Assembly (NCBI GenBank): GCA_902780305.1
Contig: CACZFB010000011.1
Span: 1-64,000 of the forward strand
Length of the DNA: 64,000 nucleotides
From: an uncultured Coriobacteriaceae bacterium
GTDB taxonomy: Bacteria; Actinomycetota; Coriobacteriia; Coriobacteriales; Atopobiaceae
Reading direction: 5' to 3'
Below are positions 6,353-16,720 of the stretch, one piece after another; the stretch's first letter is position 1; each line of letters opens with the position of its first letter. Both the position numbers and the translations under genes were made by a program. The notes under the pieces were generated by a model. The model was not told the DNA's origin, ran no database searches, and saw nothing but the letters and a program-made list of their open reading frames with translations.

Positions 6353-8998
6353 ATGTCCGAAGAGACCAAGACCGTCTTTGACGATGGACCAGCCCTTGTC
6401 GTGCGCAGCGACCAGGAGCTTACCGAGAAGCTCGCGCTCATGCGCGAGGCACAGGCTGTTTTCGCAACCTACACTCAGGAGCAAGTGGACAAGATCTTCT
6501 ATGAGGCCGCGATGGCGGCCAACAAGGCGCGCATCCCCTTGGCCGAGATGGCCGTCGAGGAGACCGGCATGGGCGTGCTGGAGGACAAGGTAATCAAGAA
6601 CCACTATGCCTCCGAGTACATCTACAACGCTTACAAGCATACCAGGACCTGCGGCGTCATCGAGGAGGACAAGGAGGGCGGCATCAAGCGCGTCGCCGAG
6701 CCCATTGGCGTCATTGGTGCCGTAATCCCCACCACCAACCCCACATCCACAGCAATTTTCAAGTGCCTCATCGCGCTCAAGACCCGCAACGCCATCATGA
6801 TCAGCCCGCATCCGCGCGCAAAGAAGTGCACCGCAGAGGCCGCGCGCGTAGTGCTCGAGGCTGCCGTCGCTGCCGGTGCGCCCGAGCACATCATCGGCTG
6901 GATCGAGGCGCTCTCGCTGGAGAACACCAACACGCTGATGGCCGAGTCCGACATCATCCTCGCCACTGGCGGTCCCGGCATGGTTAAGGCCGCCTACAGC
7001 TCCGGCACCCCGGCGCTCGGCGTCGGTGCGGGTAACACGCCCGTTATCATCGACGACACGGCCGACGTCGTGAACGCCGTCAACTCCATCATTCACTCCA
7101 AGACCTTCGACAACGGCATGATCTGCGCCTCCGAGCAGAGCGTGACCGTTGTGGGCGACGAGGCCTATGCCGCCGCCAAGGCCGAGTTCGAGCGCCGCGG
7201 CTGCTACTTCCTCAAGGGAGACGAGCTGGACAAGGTGCGTAAAACCATCATTATCAACGGTCGTCTCAACGCCAAGATCGTGGGCCAGCGTGCGGCAACC
7301 ATCGCCGGCCTTGCAGGTGTCGAGGTGCCCGAGTCCACCAAGGTTCTCATCGGCGAGGTCGAGTCGGTTGACATCAGCGAGGAGTTCGCGCACGAGAAGC
7401 TCAGCCCCGTGCTTGCCCTGTACAAGGCGGCTGACTTCGAAGAGGCCATCGCCAAGGCCGAGCGCTTGGTTGCCGACGGCGGGTATGGGCACACGAGCTC
7501 GCTCTACATCAACGTAAACGAGGAGGCCAAGATCCAGCGCCACTACGAGGCGATGAAGACCTGCCGAATCCTCATCAACACCCCGTCTAGCCACGGCGGC
7601 ATCGGCGACCTGTACAACTTCCAGCTCGCGCCGTCGCTCACGCTGGGCTGCGGATCATGGGGCGGCAACTCCGTCTCGGAGAACGTGGGCGTTAAGCATC
7701 TTATCAACATCAAGACGGTGGCAGAGAGGCGAGAGAACATGCTGTGGTTCCGTACGCCAGACAAGGTCTACTTCAAGAAGGGCTGCATGTCGCTGGCCCT
7801 CGGGGAGCTGGGCACGATGGGGAAGAAGCGTGCCTTTATCGTGACCGACCAGTTCCTCTATAAGAGCGGCTTCACCAAGTCCATCGAAGAGCGGCTCGAC
7901 CAGATGGGCATCGTGCACAGCTCGTTCTGGGATGTGGAGCCCGATCCCAAGCTGCACAATGCGCAGGAGGGCGTGCGCCAGCTCAAGGCCTTCGAGCCCG
8001 ACACCATCATCGCGGTGGGCGGCGGCTCGGCCATGGACGCAGCCAAGATCATGTGGCTGATGTACGAGCATCCCGAGGCCAAGTTCGAGGACATGGCCAT
8101 GGACTTCATGGACATCCGCAAGCGCATCTTCGAGTATCCCGAGCTGGGGTCGCAGTGCTTCTTCGTTGCCATTCCCACCAGCTCCGGCACGGGCTCCGAG
8201 GTCACGCCGTTCGCCATCATCACCGAGGCCGAGACCGGCGTCAAGTGGCCGCTGGCCGACTATGCCCTCATGCCCAACATGGCCATCGTTGACACCGACA
8301 ACATGATGAGCCAGCCCAAGGGCCTCACCTCCGCGTCTGGCGTGGACGTGCTCACCCATGCGCTCGAGGCCTATGTCTCGATCATGGCGAGCGACTACAC
8401 CAATCCGCTTGCACTTGAGGCCGGCCGCTTGGTGTTCACGTACCTCGCCCGTGCCTACGACAATCCCGACGACGTGGAGGCCCGCGACCACATGGCCAAT
8501 GCCTCCTGTCTGGCCGGCATGGCCTTCGCCAACGCCTTCCTGGGCGTCAACCACTCCATGGCGCACAAGCTGGGCGCGTTCCACCACATCCCACACGGCT
8601 GGGCCAACGCCGTCATCCTCACCCGCGTGATGCGCTACAACGCCGCCGAGCGTCCCACCAAGATGGGTACTTTCAGCCAGTACCAGCGCCCGCAGGCCAA
8701 GGAACGCTATGCCCGCTTTGCCCGCTATTGCGGCTTTACCGGTGCCAACGACGACGAGGTGTTTGAGAACTTTATCGCCGGCATCGAGGAGCTCAAGGCC
8801 CACGTGGGCGTCAAGCCGACCATCAAGGACTTCGGCGTGGACGAGCAGTACTTCCTCGACACGCTCGACGACATGAGCAAGCAGGCCTTCAACGACCAGT
8901 GCACGGGCGCCAACCCGCGCTACCCCCTTATCAGCGAGATCCGCGAGCTGTACTTGGACGCGTACTACGATCGTTCCGCCAGCTCGTACGAGGACTAG
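6353..8998 (+). CDS. adhE: Bifunctional acetaldehyde-CoA/alcohol dehydrogenase
   Basis: An 881-residue AdhE (E. coli 891). The N-terminal aldehyde dehydrogenase half (to about residue 450) reduces acetyl-CoA to acetaldehyde and has the catalytic cysteine in GMICASEQS near residue 258. The C-terminal iron-dependent alcohol dehydrogenase half makes ethanol; it has GGGSAMDAAK near 556 and the metal-binding HSMAHKLGAFHHIPHG near 735. Each turnover regenerates two NAD+. AAGGAGG lies 6 bp before the ATG. The upstream region carries the operator sequence shared with mtlA and the sorE-like gene, which fits the extra NADH made from sugar alcohols. The next gene follows after 39 bp without a terminator. 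Confidence 0.98.
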   Translation: MSEETKTVFDDGPALVVRSDQELTEKLALMREAQAVFATYTQEQVDKIFYEAAMAANKARIPLAEMAVEETGMGVLEDKVIKNHYASEYIYNAYKHTRTCGVIEEDKEGGIKRVAEPIGVIGAVIPTTNPTSTAIFKCLIALKTRNAIMISPHPRAKKCTAEAARVVLEAAVAAGAPEHIIGWIEALSLENTNTLMAESDIILATGGPGMVKAAYSSGTPALGVGAGNTPVIIDDTADVVNAVNSIIHSKTFDNGMICASEQSVTVVGDEAYAAAKAEFERRGCYFLKGDELDKVRKTIIINGRLNAKIVGQRAATIAGLAGVEVPESTKVLIGEVESVDISEEFAHEKLSPVLALYKAADFEEAIAKAERLVADGGYGHTSSLYINVNEEAKIQRHYEAMKTCRILINTPSSHGGIGDLYNFQLAPSLTLGCGSWGGNSVSENVGVKHLINIKTVAERRENMLWFRTPDKVYFKKGCMSLALGELGTMGKKRAFIVTDQFLYKSGFTKSIEERLDQMGIVHSSFWDVEPDPKLHNAQEGVRQLKAFEPDTIIAVGGGSAMDAAKIMWLMYEHPEAKFEDMAMDFMDIRKRIFEYPELGSQCFFVAIPTSSGTGSEVTPFAIITEAETGVKWPLADYALMPNMAIVDTDNMMSQPKGLTSASGVDVLTHALEAYVSIMASDYTNPLALEAGRLVFTYLARAYDNPDDVEARDHMANASCLAGMAFANAFLGVNHSMAHKLGAFHHIPHGWANAVILTRVMRYNAAERPTKMGTFSQYQRPQAKERYARFARYCGFTGANDDEVFENFIAGIEELKAHVGVKPTIKDFGVDEQYFLDTLDDMSKQAFNDQCTGANPRYPLISEIRELYLDAYYDRSASSYED

Positions 8999-9037
8999 TC
9001 CCGAACCGTATCGTTCGCACAAGAGGAAAGGATTGTT

Positions 9038-9802
9038 ATGAAGCTTCCTAAGGACAAGAAGGCCATCGTCACGCGCCACAACAAGGTGGTCTACGACTGC
9101 GGCGATACCGTGGCCAAGGTGTTCAACGCCACCAAGCCCTCGTCCGACATCGTAAACGAAGCGCTCAACCTCACTCGTGCCGAGCAGGCTGGCATCGACG
9201 TGCCCGAGCTCGTGGAGGTGGGTAAGGACGGCAACAACTGGGTGATTCTCACCAAGAAGGTGGAGGGTAAGACCCTGCGCCAGCTTATGGGCGAGGATCC
9301 CGAGAAGATCGACGAGTACCTGGAGCAGCTCATCGCGCTGGAGCTTTCGGTGCACGCGCACCGCGCGCCGCTGATGAACCGCCAGAAGGACAAGTACACG
9401 CGCATGATTGCCGATGCGGCCGACATTATTACCGAGGCGCAGCGCTACGAGCTGCTCATGCGCCTCGATGGCATGCCCAACCACACCAAGCTCTGCCACG
9501 GCGACTTCGTGCCCTCCAACGTTATTGTGTGCGAGGACGGCAGCCTGTGCATATGCGACTGGGCGCATGCCACACAGGGCAATGGCGGGGCAGACTGCGC
9601 CATCACGTACCTGCACCTCATGCTGGGTGGCGAGGCAGAGATTGCCGAGCGCTACCTGCACCTGTACTGCGAGCGTCAAGGCTGCACGGTAAACTACGTG
9701 CAGGGATGGATGTCCATCGTGGCTGCCGCCGAGCTCGCCCGTGGGCGTGTGGCCGAGCACGACTACCTGCTCTCCATGGTCGACGTCGTCGATTACGTGT
9801 AG
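9038..9802 (+). CDS. APH-fold small-molecule kinase, substrate unknown
   Basis: A 254-residue member of the aminoglycoside phosphotransferase/choline kinase fold. The Brenner motif reads CHGDFVPSNVIV (catalytic Asp and Mg-binding Asn) and the DFG-equivalent reads ICDWAHA. An N-terminal lobe with a nucleotide-binding lysine is suggested by DTVAKVFNATKPS. It follows adhE by 39 bp with AGAGGAAAGG before the ATG, so the two are probably cotranscribed and fall under the same operator. Nothing suggests antibiotic resistance; a role in phosphorylating a metabolite or a protein linked to fermentation is possible but not shown. Confidence 0.8.
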   Translation: MKLPKDKKAIVTRHNKVVYDCGDTVAKVFNATKPSSDIVNEALNLTRAEQAGIDVPELVEVGKDGNNWVILTKKVEGKTLRQLMGEDPEKIDEYLEQLIALELSVHAHRAPLMNRQKDKYTRMIADAADIITEAQRYELLMRLDGMPNHTKLCHGDFVPSNVIVCEDGSLCICDWAHATQGNGGADCAITYLHLMLGGEAEIAERYLHLYCERQGCTVNYVQGWMSIVAAAELARGRVAEHDYLLSMVDVVDYV

Positions 9803-9812
9803 ACGAAAACCT

Positions 9813-9845
9813 GGCCGAACAAAGGCACATCACCTTTGTTCGGCC
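9813..9845. terminator. Bidirectional stem-loop terminator
   Basis: A perfect 13-bp stem GGCCGAACAAAGG/CCTTTGTTCGGCC with a 7-base loop between the convergent adhE-kinase unit and the small minus-strand gene. On the minus strand it is followed by AGGTTTTC. The stop codon of the small gene lies in the loop. Confidence 0.7.
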
Positions 9846-10021
9846 TTGCGCAGGCGCGTGCATGCGGGGCAGGTGCACAGCGGCTGGTCACCCAGCAGCT
9901 TGAGCGCCCGTATGCTGTGTTGACGCGCCTCCTCGCGCGTCCGCTGCTCCTCGGCAGCCTGCTCGCGCTGTGCCATGAGTTCCGAGAGGGTCATGCGCGT
10001 TCCGTCTGCTCGTCGAGGCAT
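9830..10021 (-). CDS. Small cysteine-motif protein, unknown function
   Basis: Sixty-three residues beginning MPRRADGTRMTLSELMAQ. GGAGGG lies 4 bp upstream of the ATG at 10021, which supports translation. The middle is a charged, helix-prone QREQAAEEQRTREEARQ segment; the C-terminus has CTCPACTRLRKAEQR, a CxCxxC that could bind a metal. Stop codon falls in the loop of the terminator hairpin. I do not recognise the family. Confidence 0.5.
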   Translation of the reverse strand: MPRRADGTRMTLSELMAQREQAAEEQRTREEARQHSIRALKLLGDQPLCTCPACTRLRKAEQR

Positions 10022-10202
10022 GTACCCTCCGTTCCGCTTGCCGTCACACGTCTCATCCCATTCTAGCGTGCCCGTCGGCAAGCCGTGCCCTGTCGCGAAA
10101 CCCACGTCGCGAAACAAAGGTAAAACGTATGCGTAACAGCGGGGTTGCGTGGGTGCTGTATAGTTATTTGCGATTGTTCCATAAGATACGAGAGGAATGC
10201 CT

Positions 10203-12053
10203 ATGTGCGGAGTTGTGGGATACACGGGAAGGAAACAGGCGTCCGAATGGCTGCTCGACGCGCTGCAGACGCTCGAGTATAGGGGGTACGACTCTGCAGG
10301 CGTGCAGGTCGTGTCGCCTTCGGGCAACCTGCATGGCGTGAAGTGCGCCGGTCGCGTTGCGCACCTGCGCGAGCGCGCCGCGGTGGCGAACCTCAACGGC
10401 ACCTGCGGCATTGGTCACACGCGCTGGGCAACGCATGGTGCTCCCACCGACAAGAACGCCCATCCGCATCTGGACTGCACGGGTCGCATCGCCATCGTGC
10501 ACAACGGCATCATCGAGAACTTCCAGCAGCTCCGCCGTGAACTCATGCTGGCCGGGCACACGTTTACTTCCGACACCGATTCCGAGGTGGTCGCCCATCT
10601 CATCGAGGACGCCTGGGCAGGTCCTGCCAAGGGTAACCTCGCAAATGCGGTGCGCAACGCCTGCGACCGGCTCGAGGGGTCATGGGGCCTTGCCGTGGTG
10701 TGCGCGGACGCACCGGGCACGCTGGTGGTCACCCGCAACGGGTCCCCGCTCGTGGTGGCATCGACCGACGATGGCGCCTATGTTGCCTCTGACGTCATGC
10801 CGCTGGCCAGCGTGACCTCCCGTGTCGTGCAGCTGCAGGATCGCGACGTCGCCACGCTGAATGGCGATGGCTCGATTGTTATTTCCGACCGCGACGGACG
10901 CGTGGTGGAACACCCCACCGAGATAACCATCGACTGGGACGCCTCCGCTGCCACGCTGGGCGGCTACTCCGACTTTATGGCCAAGGAGATAACCGAGCAA
11001 CCCGAGGCGATCGAACGCCTGCTCGCGGGCCGACTGGGCGAGCACGGCATCGAGCTCGACGAGCTGACCCTTACCAAGGCGCAGCTCGCGGCCGTGAGCC
11101 ACGTGGTTATTATCGCGTGCGGAACGTCGTACCACGCAGGACTGGCCGCGAAGGCGGCGATCGAGCGGTGGGCGCGGGTGCCCGTATCGGTTGAGTACGC
11201 CTCGGAATTCAACTACGAGGAGGAGTACCTCGTGGGAGAAAATACCATGTGCGTAATCATTACGCAGTCGGGCGAGACGGCCGACACGCTGACAGCGGCC
11301 CGGCGCATGCGTGGCATGGGCTGTAACGTCTTCGCCATCACCAACGTGCTGGGATCCACCGCGGCACGCGAGTCGGACGGCACGCTCTACGTGCAGGCAG
11401 GACCTGAGGTGGCCGTTGCCTCCACCAAGGCCTACACGGCGCAGATGGTCGCCTCGTACCTGCTGGCGCTCCGTCTGGCGCTCGCCAACGGCAGCCTCAC
11501 GCGTGAGGAGGTCGTCAAGCACTTCCACGAACTCGAGCGCATTCCCGACCTCATGCGAGAGGTGCTCAAGCGTCGCTGGCAGGACAAGCAGGCCGTGCGG
11601 TTCTTCCGCAACAAGACGAGCTCGCTTTACCTGGGGCGTAACGTCAACTCGGCGACCGCCTTCGAGGGGGCGCTCAAGCTCAAGGAGATTAGCTACCTGC
11701 ATGCGGAGGCCTATCCCGCAGGCGAGATGAAGCATGGTCCCATCGCCCTCATCGAGGGAGGCTATCCCGTGGTAGTCGTCGTGCCCGCCGACCACGTGCA
11801 CGACAAGACCGTCTCGAACATTCAGGAGTGCCTCGCGCGCGGCGCGGCCGTGATTGCCGTTGCGACCGACGGCGACGAGCGTGTGGCGAAGCTGTGCTCG
11901 GAGGTCCTCTGGGTGCCGCGCTGCCCCAACGAGCTCATCGTGCCGGCGGTCTCGGTGCTGCATTTGCAGATGCTCGCGCGCTACGTGGCCCGCGACCGTG
12001 GCTACGACGTGGACAAGCCGCGCAACCTGGCCAAGTCGGTTACCGTGGAGTAG
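10203..12053 (+). CDS. glmS: Glutamine-fructose-6-phosphate aminotransferase
   Basis: Makes glucosamine-6-phosphate from fructose-6-phosphate and glutamine, the first step to UDP-GlcNAc and peptidoglycan. The 616 residues start MCGVVGYTG, so that Cys2 becomes the N-terminal nucleophile of the glutaminase domain; GAGAGGA lies 6 bp before this ATG, whereas an ATG two codons earlier would bury the cysteine. Two SIS domains follow (IIACGTSYHAG, ITQSGETADT, GPEVAVASTKAYTAQM) and the C-terminus ends KPRNLAKSVTVE as in the family. The leader is short (upstream small gene is divergent), and no glmS ribozyme was recognised in it. Confidence 0.98.
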   Translation: MCGVVGYTGRKQASEWLLDALQTLEYRGYDSAGVQVVSPSGNLHGVKCAGRVAHLRERAAVANLNGTCGIGHTRWATHGAPTDKNAHPHLDCTGRIAIVHNGIIENFQQLRRELMLAGHTFTSDTDSEVVAHLIEDAWAGPAKGNLANAVRNACDRLEGSWGLAVVCADAPGTLVVTRNGSPLVVASTDDGAYVASDVMPLASVTSRVVQLQDRDVATLNGDGSIVISDRDGRVVEHPTEITIDWDASAATLGGYSDFMAKEITEQPEAIERLLAGRLGEHGIELDELTLTKAQLAAVSHVVIIACGTSYHAGLAAKAAIERWARVPVSVEYASEFNYEEEYLVGENTMCVIITQSGETADTLTAARRMRGMGCNVFAITNVLGSTAARESDGTLYVQAGPEVAVASTKAYTAQMVASYLLALRLALANGSLTREEVVKHFHELERIPDLMREVLKRRWQDKQAVRFFRNKTSSLYLGRNVNSATAFEGALKLKEISYLHAEAYPAGEMKHGPIALIEGGYPVVVVVPADHVHDKTVSNIQECLARGAAVIAVATDGDERVAKLCSEVLWVPRCPNELIVPAVSVLHLQMLARYVARDRGYDVDKPRNLAKSVTVE

Positions 12054-12068
12054 GCAGGACAACTCGAG

Positions 12069-12137
12069 CCAATCAAAAGTGGTGACCCCCATCGTTGCCG
12101 TTCTCGGCGATCGATGGGGGTCACCACTTTTGATTGG
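12069..12137. repeat. Family B inverted repeat after glmS
   Basis: Perfect 26-bp arms, 12069-12094 and 12112-12137, with a 17-base loop. The arms read CCAATCAAAAGTGGTGACC then CCCATCG; the core is a C-run/G-run pair. It probably terminates glmS and belongs to the same family as the hairpins at 36311, 37683, 39743, 39784, 48605, 49484 and 60863. Confidence 0.8.
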
Positions 12138-12215
12138 CGAGCAATGACGGCCCGATGGTGATACAGTTGTGAGGTTGATTCGCGACGATACTCGCCTAAG
12201 GAGAGAGAGGGACCT

Positions 12216-13619
<1,404 letters not shown>

Positions 13620-13647
13620 GATGCAGAAAAGGGCGACGTTTGCCTTG

Positions 13648-13676
13648 TTGTGGCGCGTGTCGGAATGGTCTAGAAT
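13648..13676 (+). promoter_or_regulatory. Predicted promoter of the corA-like gene
   Basis: TTGTGG (13648-13653), 17-bp spacer, TAGAAT (13671-13676), about 68 bp before the ATG at 13744. No clear terminator stands between asnS and this gene. Confidence 0.45.
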
Positions 13677-13743
13677 GTATGAGATTTGCCCATCCTCAAA
13701 ACTGAAAGGGTTGTGTTGCGTATGAACGAGGGAGGCGGCTGTT

Positions 13744-14733
13744 ATGATCGAATGCTACAAGACGACGATACTCGACGCGGACGCCTCCAGCGGCCGCAGC
13801 CAGCGACTCGTAACGCGTAAGATCGACAATCCCGAGCCTGGGTGCTGGGTGAGCGTGGTCGCTCCCGACGCCGAGGACCGCAGGTGGTTGCAAAGCGAGA
13901 TGGGCATCGAGCCTGAGTTCGTGCGCGCTTCCCTCGATGACGAGGAGACTTCCCACATCGACTACGACGATGACACCGGTCAGGTGCTGGTTATCGTGGA
14001 CTGCCCGTTTGTGGAGAGCGACCGCGACTCGGTGGACGACTCCATCGTGCAGTACGACACGCACCCACTGTCGCTCATCTTCCTGCCCGAGCCAAACGTT
14101 CTGGTAACGGTGAGCCTCAAGGAGTCCGAGACGGTAAATGCCTTTGCACAGGGCAAGGTGCGCAACCTGAACACCACGATGCGCACGCGGCTGTTGCTCC
14201 AAATGCTGCTGCATATTTCGCAGCGCTACCTCGTGTGCCTGCGCTCCATCAACCGCCAGTTCCGTGAGAACGAGCGCGTGCTGCGCCTTACCATGCGCAA
14301 CGACGAGCTCATAAAGATGCTGGGCTTCGAGAAGTCGCTGGTGTACTTCTCCACCTCGCTCAAGTCGACCGAGGCCACGCTCAACAAGATTGGCTACGGA
14401 CGCATCCTCAAACTGTATGAGGAGGACCGCGAGCTGCTGGACGACGTGTCCATCGAGATGAGCCAGGCAATCGAGATGTGCTCCATCTACTCGAACGTGC
14501 TCAATGGAACGATGGACGCCTTTGGCAACATTATCAACAACAACATGAACATCACCATGCGCACGCTGGCCATCCTTACGCTGGTCCTCTCGATTCCCAA
14601 CATGGTGTATGGCTTCTACGGTATGAACACTCCGCTTCCGCTCGACGGCACCTGGGGCTTTGCGTTCGCGCTCTCGGTCTTTGCGACCGTTGGCGCCACC
14701 GTTCTGCTCATGCGCAGCCGCTTCGTCAAGTGA
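13744..14733 (+). CDS. corA: CorA-family divalent cation transporter
   Basis: A 329-residue CorA/MIT-superfamily channel for Mg2+ (possibly Co2+ or Zn2+). The long N-terminal cytoplasmic domain and helical stalk are followed by two C-terminal membrane helices. The signature YGMN occurs as VYGFYGMNTPLP at the end of the first helix (IPNMVYGFYGMN), followed by the short periplasmic loop and the second helix AFALSVFATVGATVLL. GGAGG precedes the ATG. The stop codon TGA is the first part of the family C repeat that follows. Confidence 0.9.
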   Translation: MIECYKTTILDADASSGRSQRLVTRKIDNPEPGCWVSVVAPDAEDRRWLQSEMGIEPEFVRASLDDEETSHIDYDDDTGQVLVIVDCPFVESDRDSVDDSIVQYDTHPLSLIFLPEPNVLVTVSLKESETVNAFAQGKVRNLNTTMRTRLLLQMLLHISQRYLVCLRSINRQFRENERVLRLTMRNDELIKMLGFEKSLVYFSTSLKSTEATLNKIGYGRILKLYEEDRELLDDVSIEMSQAIEMCSIYSNVLNGTMDAFGNIINNNMNITMRTLAILTLVLSIPNMVYGFYGMNTPLPLDGTWGFAFALSVFATVGATVLLMRSRFVK

Positions 14734-14801
14734 GAAAAGGGGCCAAACCCCGTTTCTCATTTTGGACAAACTGAGAAAAGGGGTTTGGCCCCTTTTCTCA
14801 G
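14731..14801. repeat. Family C composite inverted repeat (corA stop codon inside)
   Basis: Two related hairpins in tandem: TGAGAAAAGGGGCCAAACCCC followed by GTTTCTCA, and CTGAGAAAAGGGG-TTTGG-CCCCTTTTCTCAG. The two halves can also pair with each other. The TGA at 14731-14733 ends the corA frame. The second stem, with an A-tract before and a T-tract inside the closing arm and GTTTT after it, has the form of an intrinsic terminator in either direction. Same family as 23470-23500. Confidence 0.8.
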
Positions 14802-14846
14802 TTTTGATGTATCGTATTTGATGCAAGCTACGCGGGAGGAGTGAAC

Positions 14847-15554
14847 ATGAAGCCCATCATTGGCCTGTCGCCGTTATACGACGACGAGAAGCGCGGCCTG
14901 TGGATGCGGCCGGGCTACTTGGACGTGTTGTATGCGTGCGGTGCGATTCCCGTGGTGTTGCCGTTCGACTCGAGCACGGTTGACGTGGAGCAGATTCTCT
15001 CCATCTGTGACGGATTGCTCCTTACGGGCGGTGCCGACATCCAGCCCAAGCTCTATGGCGAGGAGCCCATTGCCGAGCTCGGTCCCACGCAGCCCATACG
15101 GGACGAGCTCGAGTACCGCCTGCTGGACAAGGCGCTCGAGGAGGACATGCCGCTTTTGGGGGTGTGCCGGGGGTCTCAGATCCTTAACGTGTTCTTGGGC
15201 GGAACGCTGTATCAGGACCTCAACACGCAGCTTCCCAGCTCGGGCAACCATGCGATGGAACCCCCGTACGAGTCGGTGTGTCACAAGGTCATCCTCGAGA
15301 AGGGCGAGCCGTTGCAGGTGCTGCTTGGCATCGACGAGCTGCCCGTAAACAGCATTCACCATCAGGCCGTGCGGCGGATTGCGCCCACGCTCGTTCCGCT
15401 GGCGCATGCTCTGGACGGCGTCGTGGAGGGCACCTGGATGCCGGGCAAGCGCTTTGTGTGGGGCGTGCAGTGGCATCCCGAGTGGATTTGGAACGTGGAT
15501 GCCCGTCAGTTCCGCATCGTGCAGCACTTTGTGGACGCGTGCAAGAGGGGATAG
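14847..15554 (+). CDS. Class I glutamine amidotransferase-like hydrolase (peptidase C26, PuuD-like)
   Basis: A 235-residue protein of the gamma-glutamyl-gamma-aminobutyrate hydrolase type, which cleaves gamma-glutamyl amides. The nucleophile elbow is LGVCRGSQILNV and the partner motif is VWGVQWHPEW, giving the Cys-His-Glu triad; DGLLLTGGADIQPKLY is typical of the family. GGGAGGA lies 6 bp before the ATG at 14847 (a GTG at 14841 is in frame but too close). The HD-domain gene follows 2 bp after its stop, so the two form an operon. No other polyamine genes are near, so the physiological substrate is open. Confidence 0.88.
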   Translation: MKPIIGLSPLYDDEKRGLWMRPGYLDVLYACGAIPVVLPFDSSTVDVEQILSICDGLLLTGGADIQPKLYGEEPIAELGPTQPIRDELEYRLLDKALEEDMPLLGVCRGSQILNVFLGGTLYQDLNTQLPSSGNHAMEPPYESVCHKVILEKGEPLQVLLGIDELPVNSIHHQAVRRIAPTLVPLAHALDGVVEGTWMPGKRFVWGVQWHPEWIWNVDARQFRIVQHFVDACKRG

Positions 15555-15556
15555 CG

Positions 15557-16150
15557 ATGGAAGCGGATCGCCTGGCAAGACAGCTGTCCTTTGCGTTGGA
15601 GATTGACAAAGAGAAGCAGGTGCTGCGCCAAACGCGTCTTTTGGGCTACGGCCGACGCGAGAATGACGCGGAGCATGCGTGGCACATGACGGTGATGGCA
15701 TACCTGTTGCGGGAGTACGCCAACGAGCGAATCGACTTGGCCCGAACCATGATCATGACGCTCACGCACGACCTGGTGGAGATCTATGCAGGCGACACCT
15801 ACGCCTACGACGTGCAGGGGCGGGAAACGGCGCATGCCCGCGAACAGGAGGCGGCCGACCGGCTGTTTAGCCTGCTTCCGGACGACCAGGCGCGCGACCT
15901 GCGCGACCTTTGGGAGGAGTTCGAGCGCAACGACACCCCCGAGGCCCGCTTTGCCCACGCCATGGACAACGTGCAGCCTATGATGCTTAACGACGCGAAC
16001 GGGGGCAGGGACTGGCGTGCGCGCGAACTTCCTCGCTCGGCCCCGGCATCGCGTAACGAAATGACGCGCTTGGGATCGACTCGGCTGGCCGAGTACTTCG
16101 ACGACGTCCTGGATGCCCACGTCGCGGCAGGTAACCTGCGCGACGAGTGA
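15557..16150 (+). CDS. HD-domain phosphohydrolase (YfbR/HDDC2-like)
   Basis: A 197-residue metal-dependent HD hydrolase. The metal ligands appear in ENDAEHAWHM (first His) and LTHDLVEIYAGDTYAYD (HD pair), the pattern of 5'-deoxynucleotidase YfbR and HDDC2-like proteins, so a nucleotide monophosphate is a plausible substrate. The ATG comes 2 bp after the stop of the amidotransferase gene with AGAGGGGA upstream, so expression is coupled. The C-terminus is a helical NEMTRLGSTRLAEYFDDVLD segment. Confidence 0.85.
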   Translation: MEADRLARQLSFALEIDKEKQVLRQTRLLGYGRRENDAEHAWHMTVMAYLLREYANERIDLARTMIMTLTHDLVEIYAGDTYAYDVQGRETAHAREQEAADRLFSLLPDDQARDLRDLWEEFERNDTPEARFAHAMDNVQPMMLNDANGGRDWRARELPRSAPASRNEMTRLGSTRLAEYFDDVLDAHVAAGNLRDE

Positions 16151-16220
16151 CGGCTGACGGCACGGCTGACGGCCGCGGTGCGTCGCCGTGCCCCGCGACG
16201 CCCCCAGCACGTCGTCGCGC

Positions 16221-16661
16221 CTAGTACAGCGGCAGGTTGCCGGTAATCGGATCAATCTGCTCGGGCGCGAGTGGCTCGAACGCCAAGCAGGTGTAGGTGG
16301 GCTCCCCGTGGAACTCGGTGTATCCCGCGTCACGTACGAGGGCAACCAGAAAGCCCGCCTCCCGACCGCGGGCCGCTACGTCCAAAAGCGCCTCCTCGCC
16401 GTCCACGTACACGCACACCTTGGCGACGCCGGCGTCGAACCAGCGCGAGAGCGGGGTGGAGACGGTACCCTCGTCATCCAAATACACCCAGCTCTGGGCC
16501 GGGTTCACGCGCACCTGACCGAGCCTGCCCTCGCGGGCGAGGGCCATCAGCGTCGCCTCCACGCAGGCATGTCCTGCCTGTGCGGCAATCTTGCCCTTGC
16601 GCATCTTGAGGTCTCGGCGCATCACGATCATCTGCTTGGACTTGTACGAACGGTCTGGCAT
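16221..16661 (-). CDS. Peptidyl-tRNA hydrolase, Pth2 (archaeal/eukaryotic) type
   Basis: A 146-residue protein with the Pth2 hallmark KMRKGKIAAQAGHACVEA near residue 20; the family recycles peptidyl-tRNA by cleaving the ester bond. Later SRWFDAGVAKVCVYVDGEEAL and ALVRDAGYTEF also fit. It is longer than the ~115-residue archaeal enzymes because of a C-terminal extension, PTYTCLAFEPLAPEQIDPITGNLPLY, which is also seen in some actinobacterial homologues. GAGAGGAA precedes the ATG. It is convergent with the HD gene and stands upstream of nothing obvious; a second, bacterial-type pth is probably elsewhere in the genome. Confidence 0.88.
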   Translation of the reverse strand: MPDRSYKSKQMIVMRRDLKMRKGKIAAQAGHACVEATLMALAREGRLGQVRVNPAQSWVYLDDEGTVSTPLSRWFDAGVAKVCVYVDGEEALLDVAARGREAGFLVALVRDAGYTEFHGEPTYTCLAFEPLAPEQIDPITGNLPLY

Positions 16662-16720
16662 CTTGCGTTCCTCTCTGGGACGGCGCGTCGGGAGGGGGTT
16701 CCCGACGCGCCGAGGCGTTG

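Noticed and set aside
7655-9760. A 701-codon minus-strand open frame under adhE and the kinase
   Set aside because: Same reason; no domain is visible and both sense genes are certain.
9038-9802. Aminoglycoside resistance gene
   Set aside because: Only the fold is shared; the gene sits in the adhE transcript and nothing around it suggests a resistance cassette.
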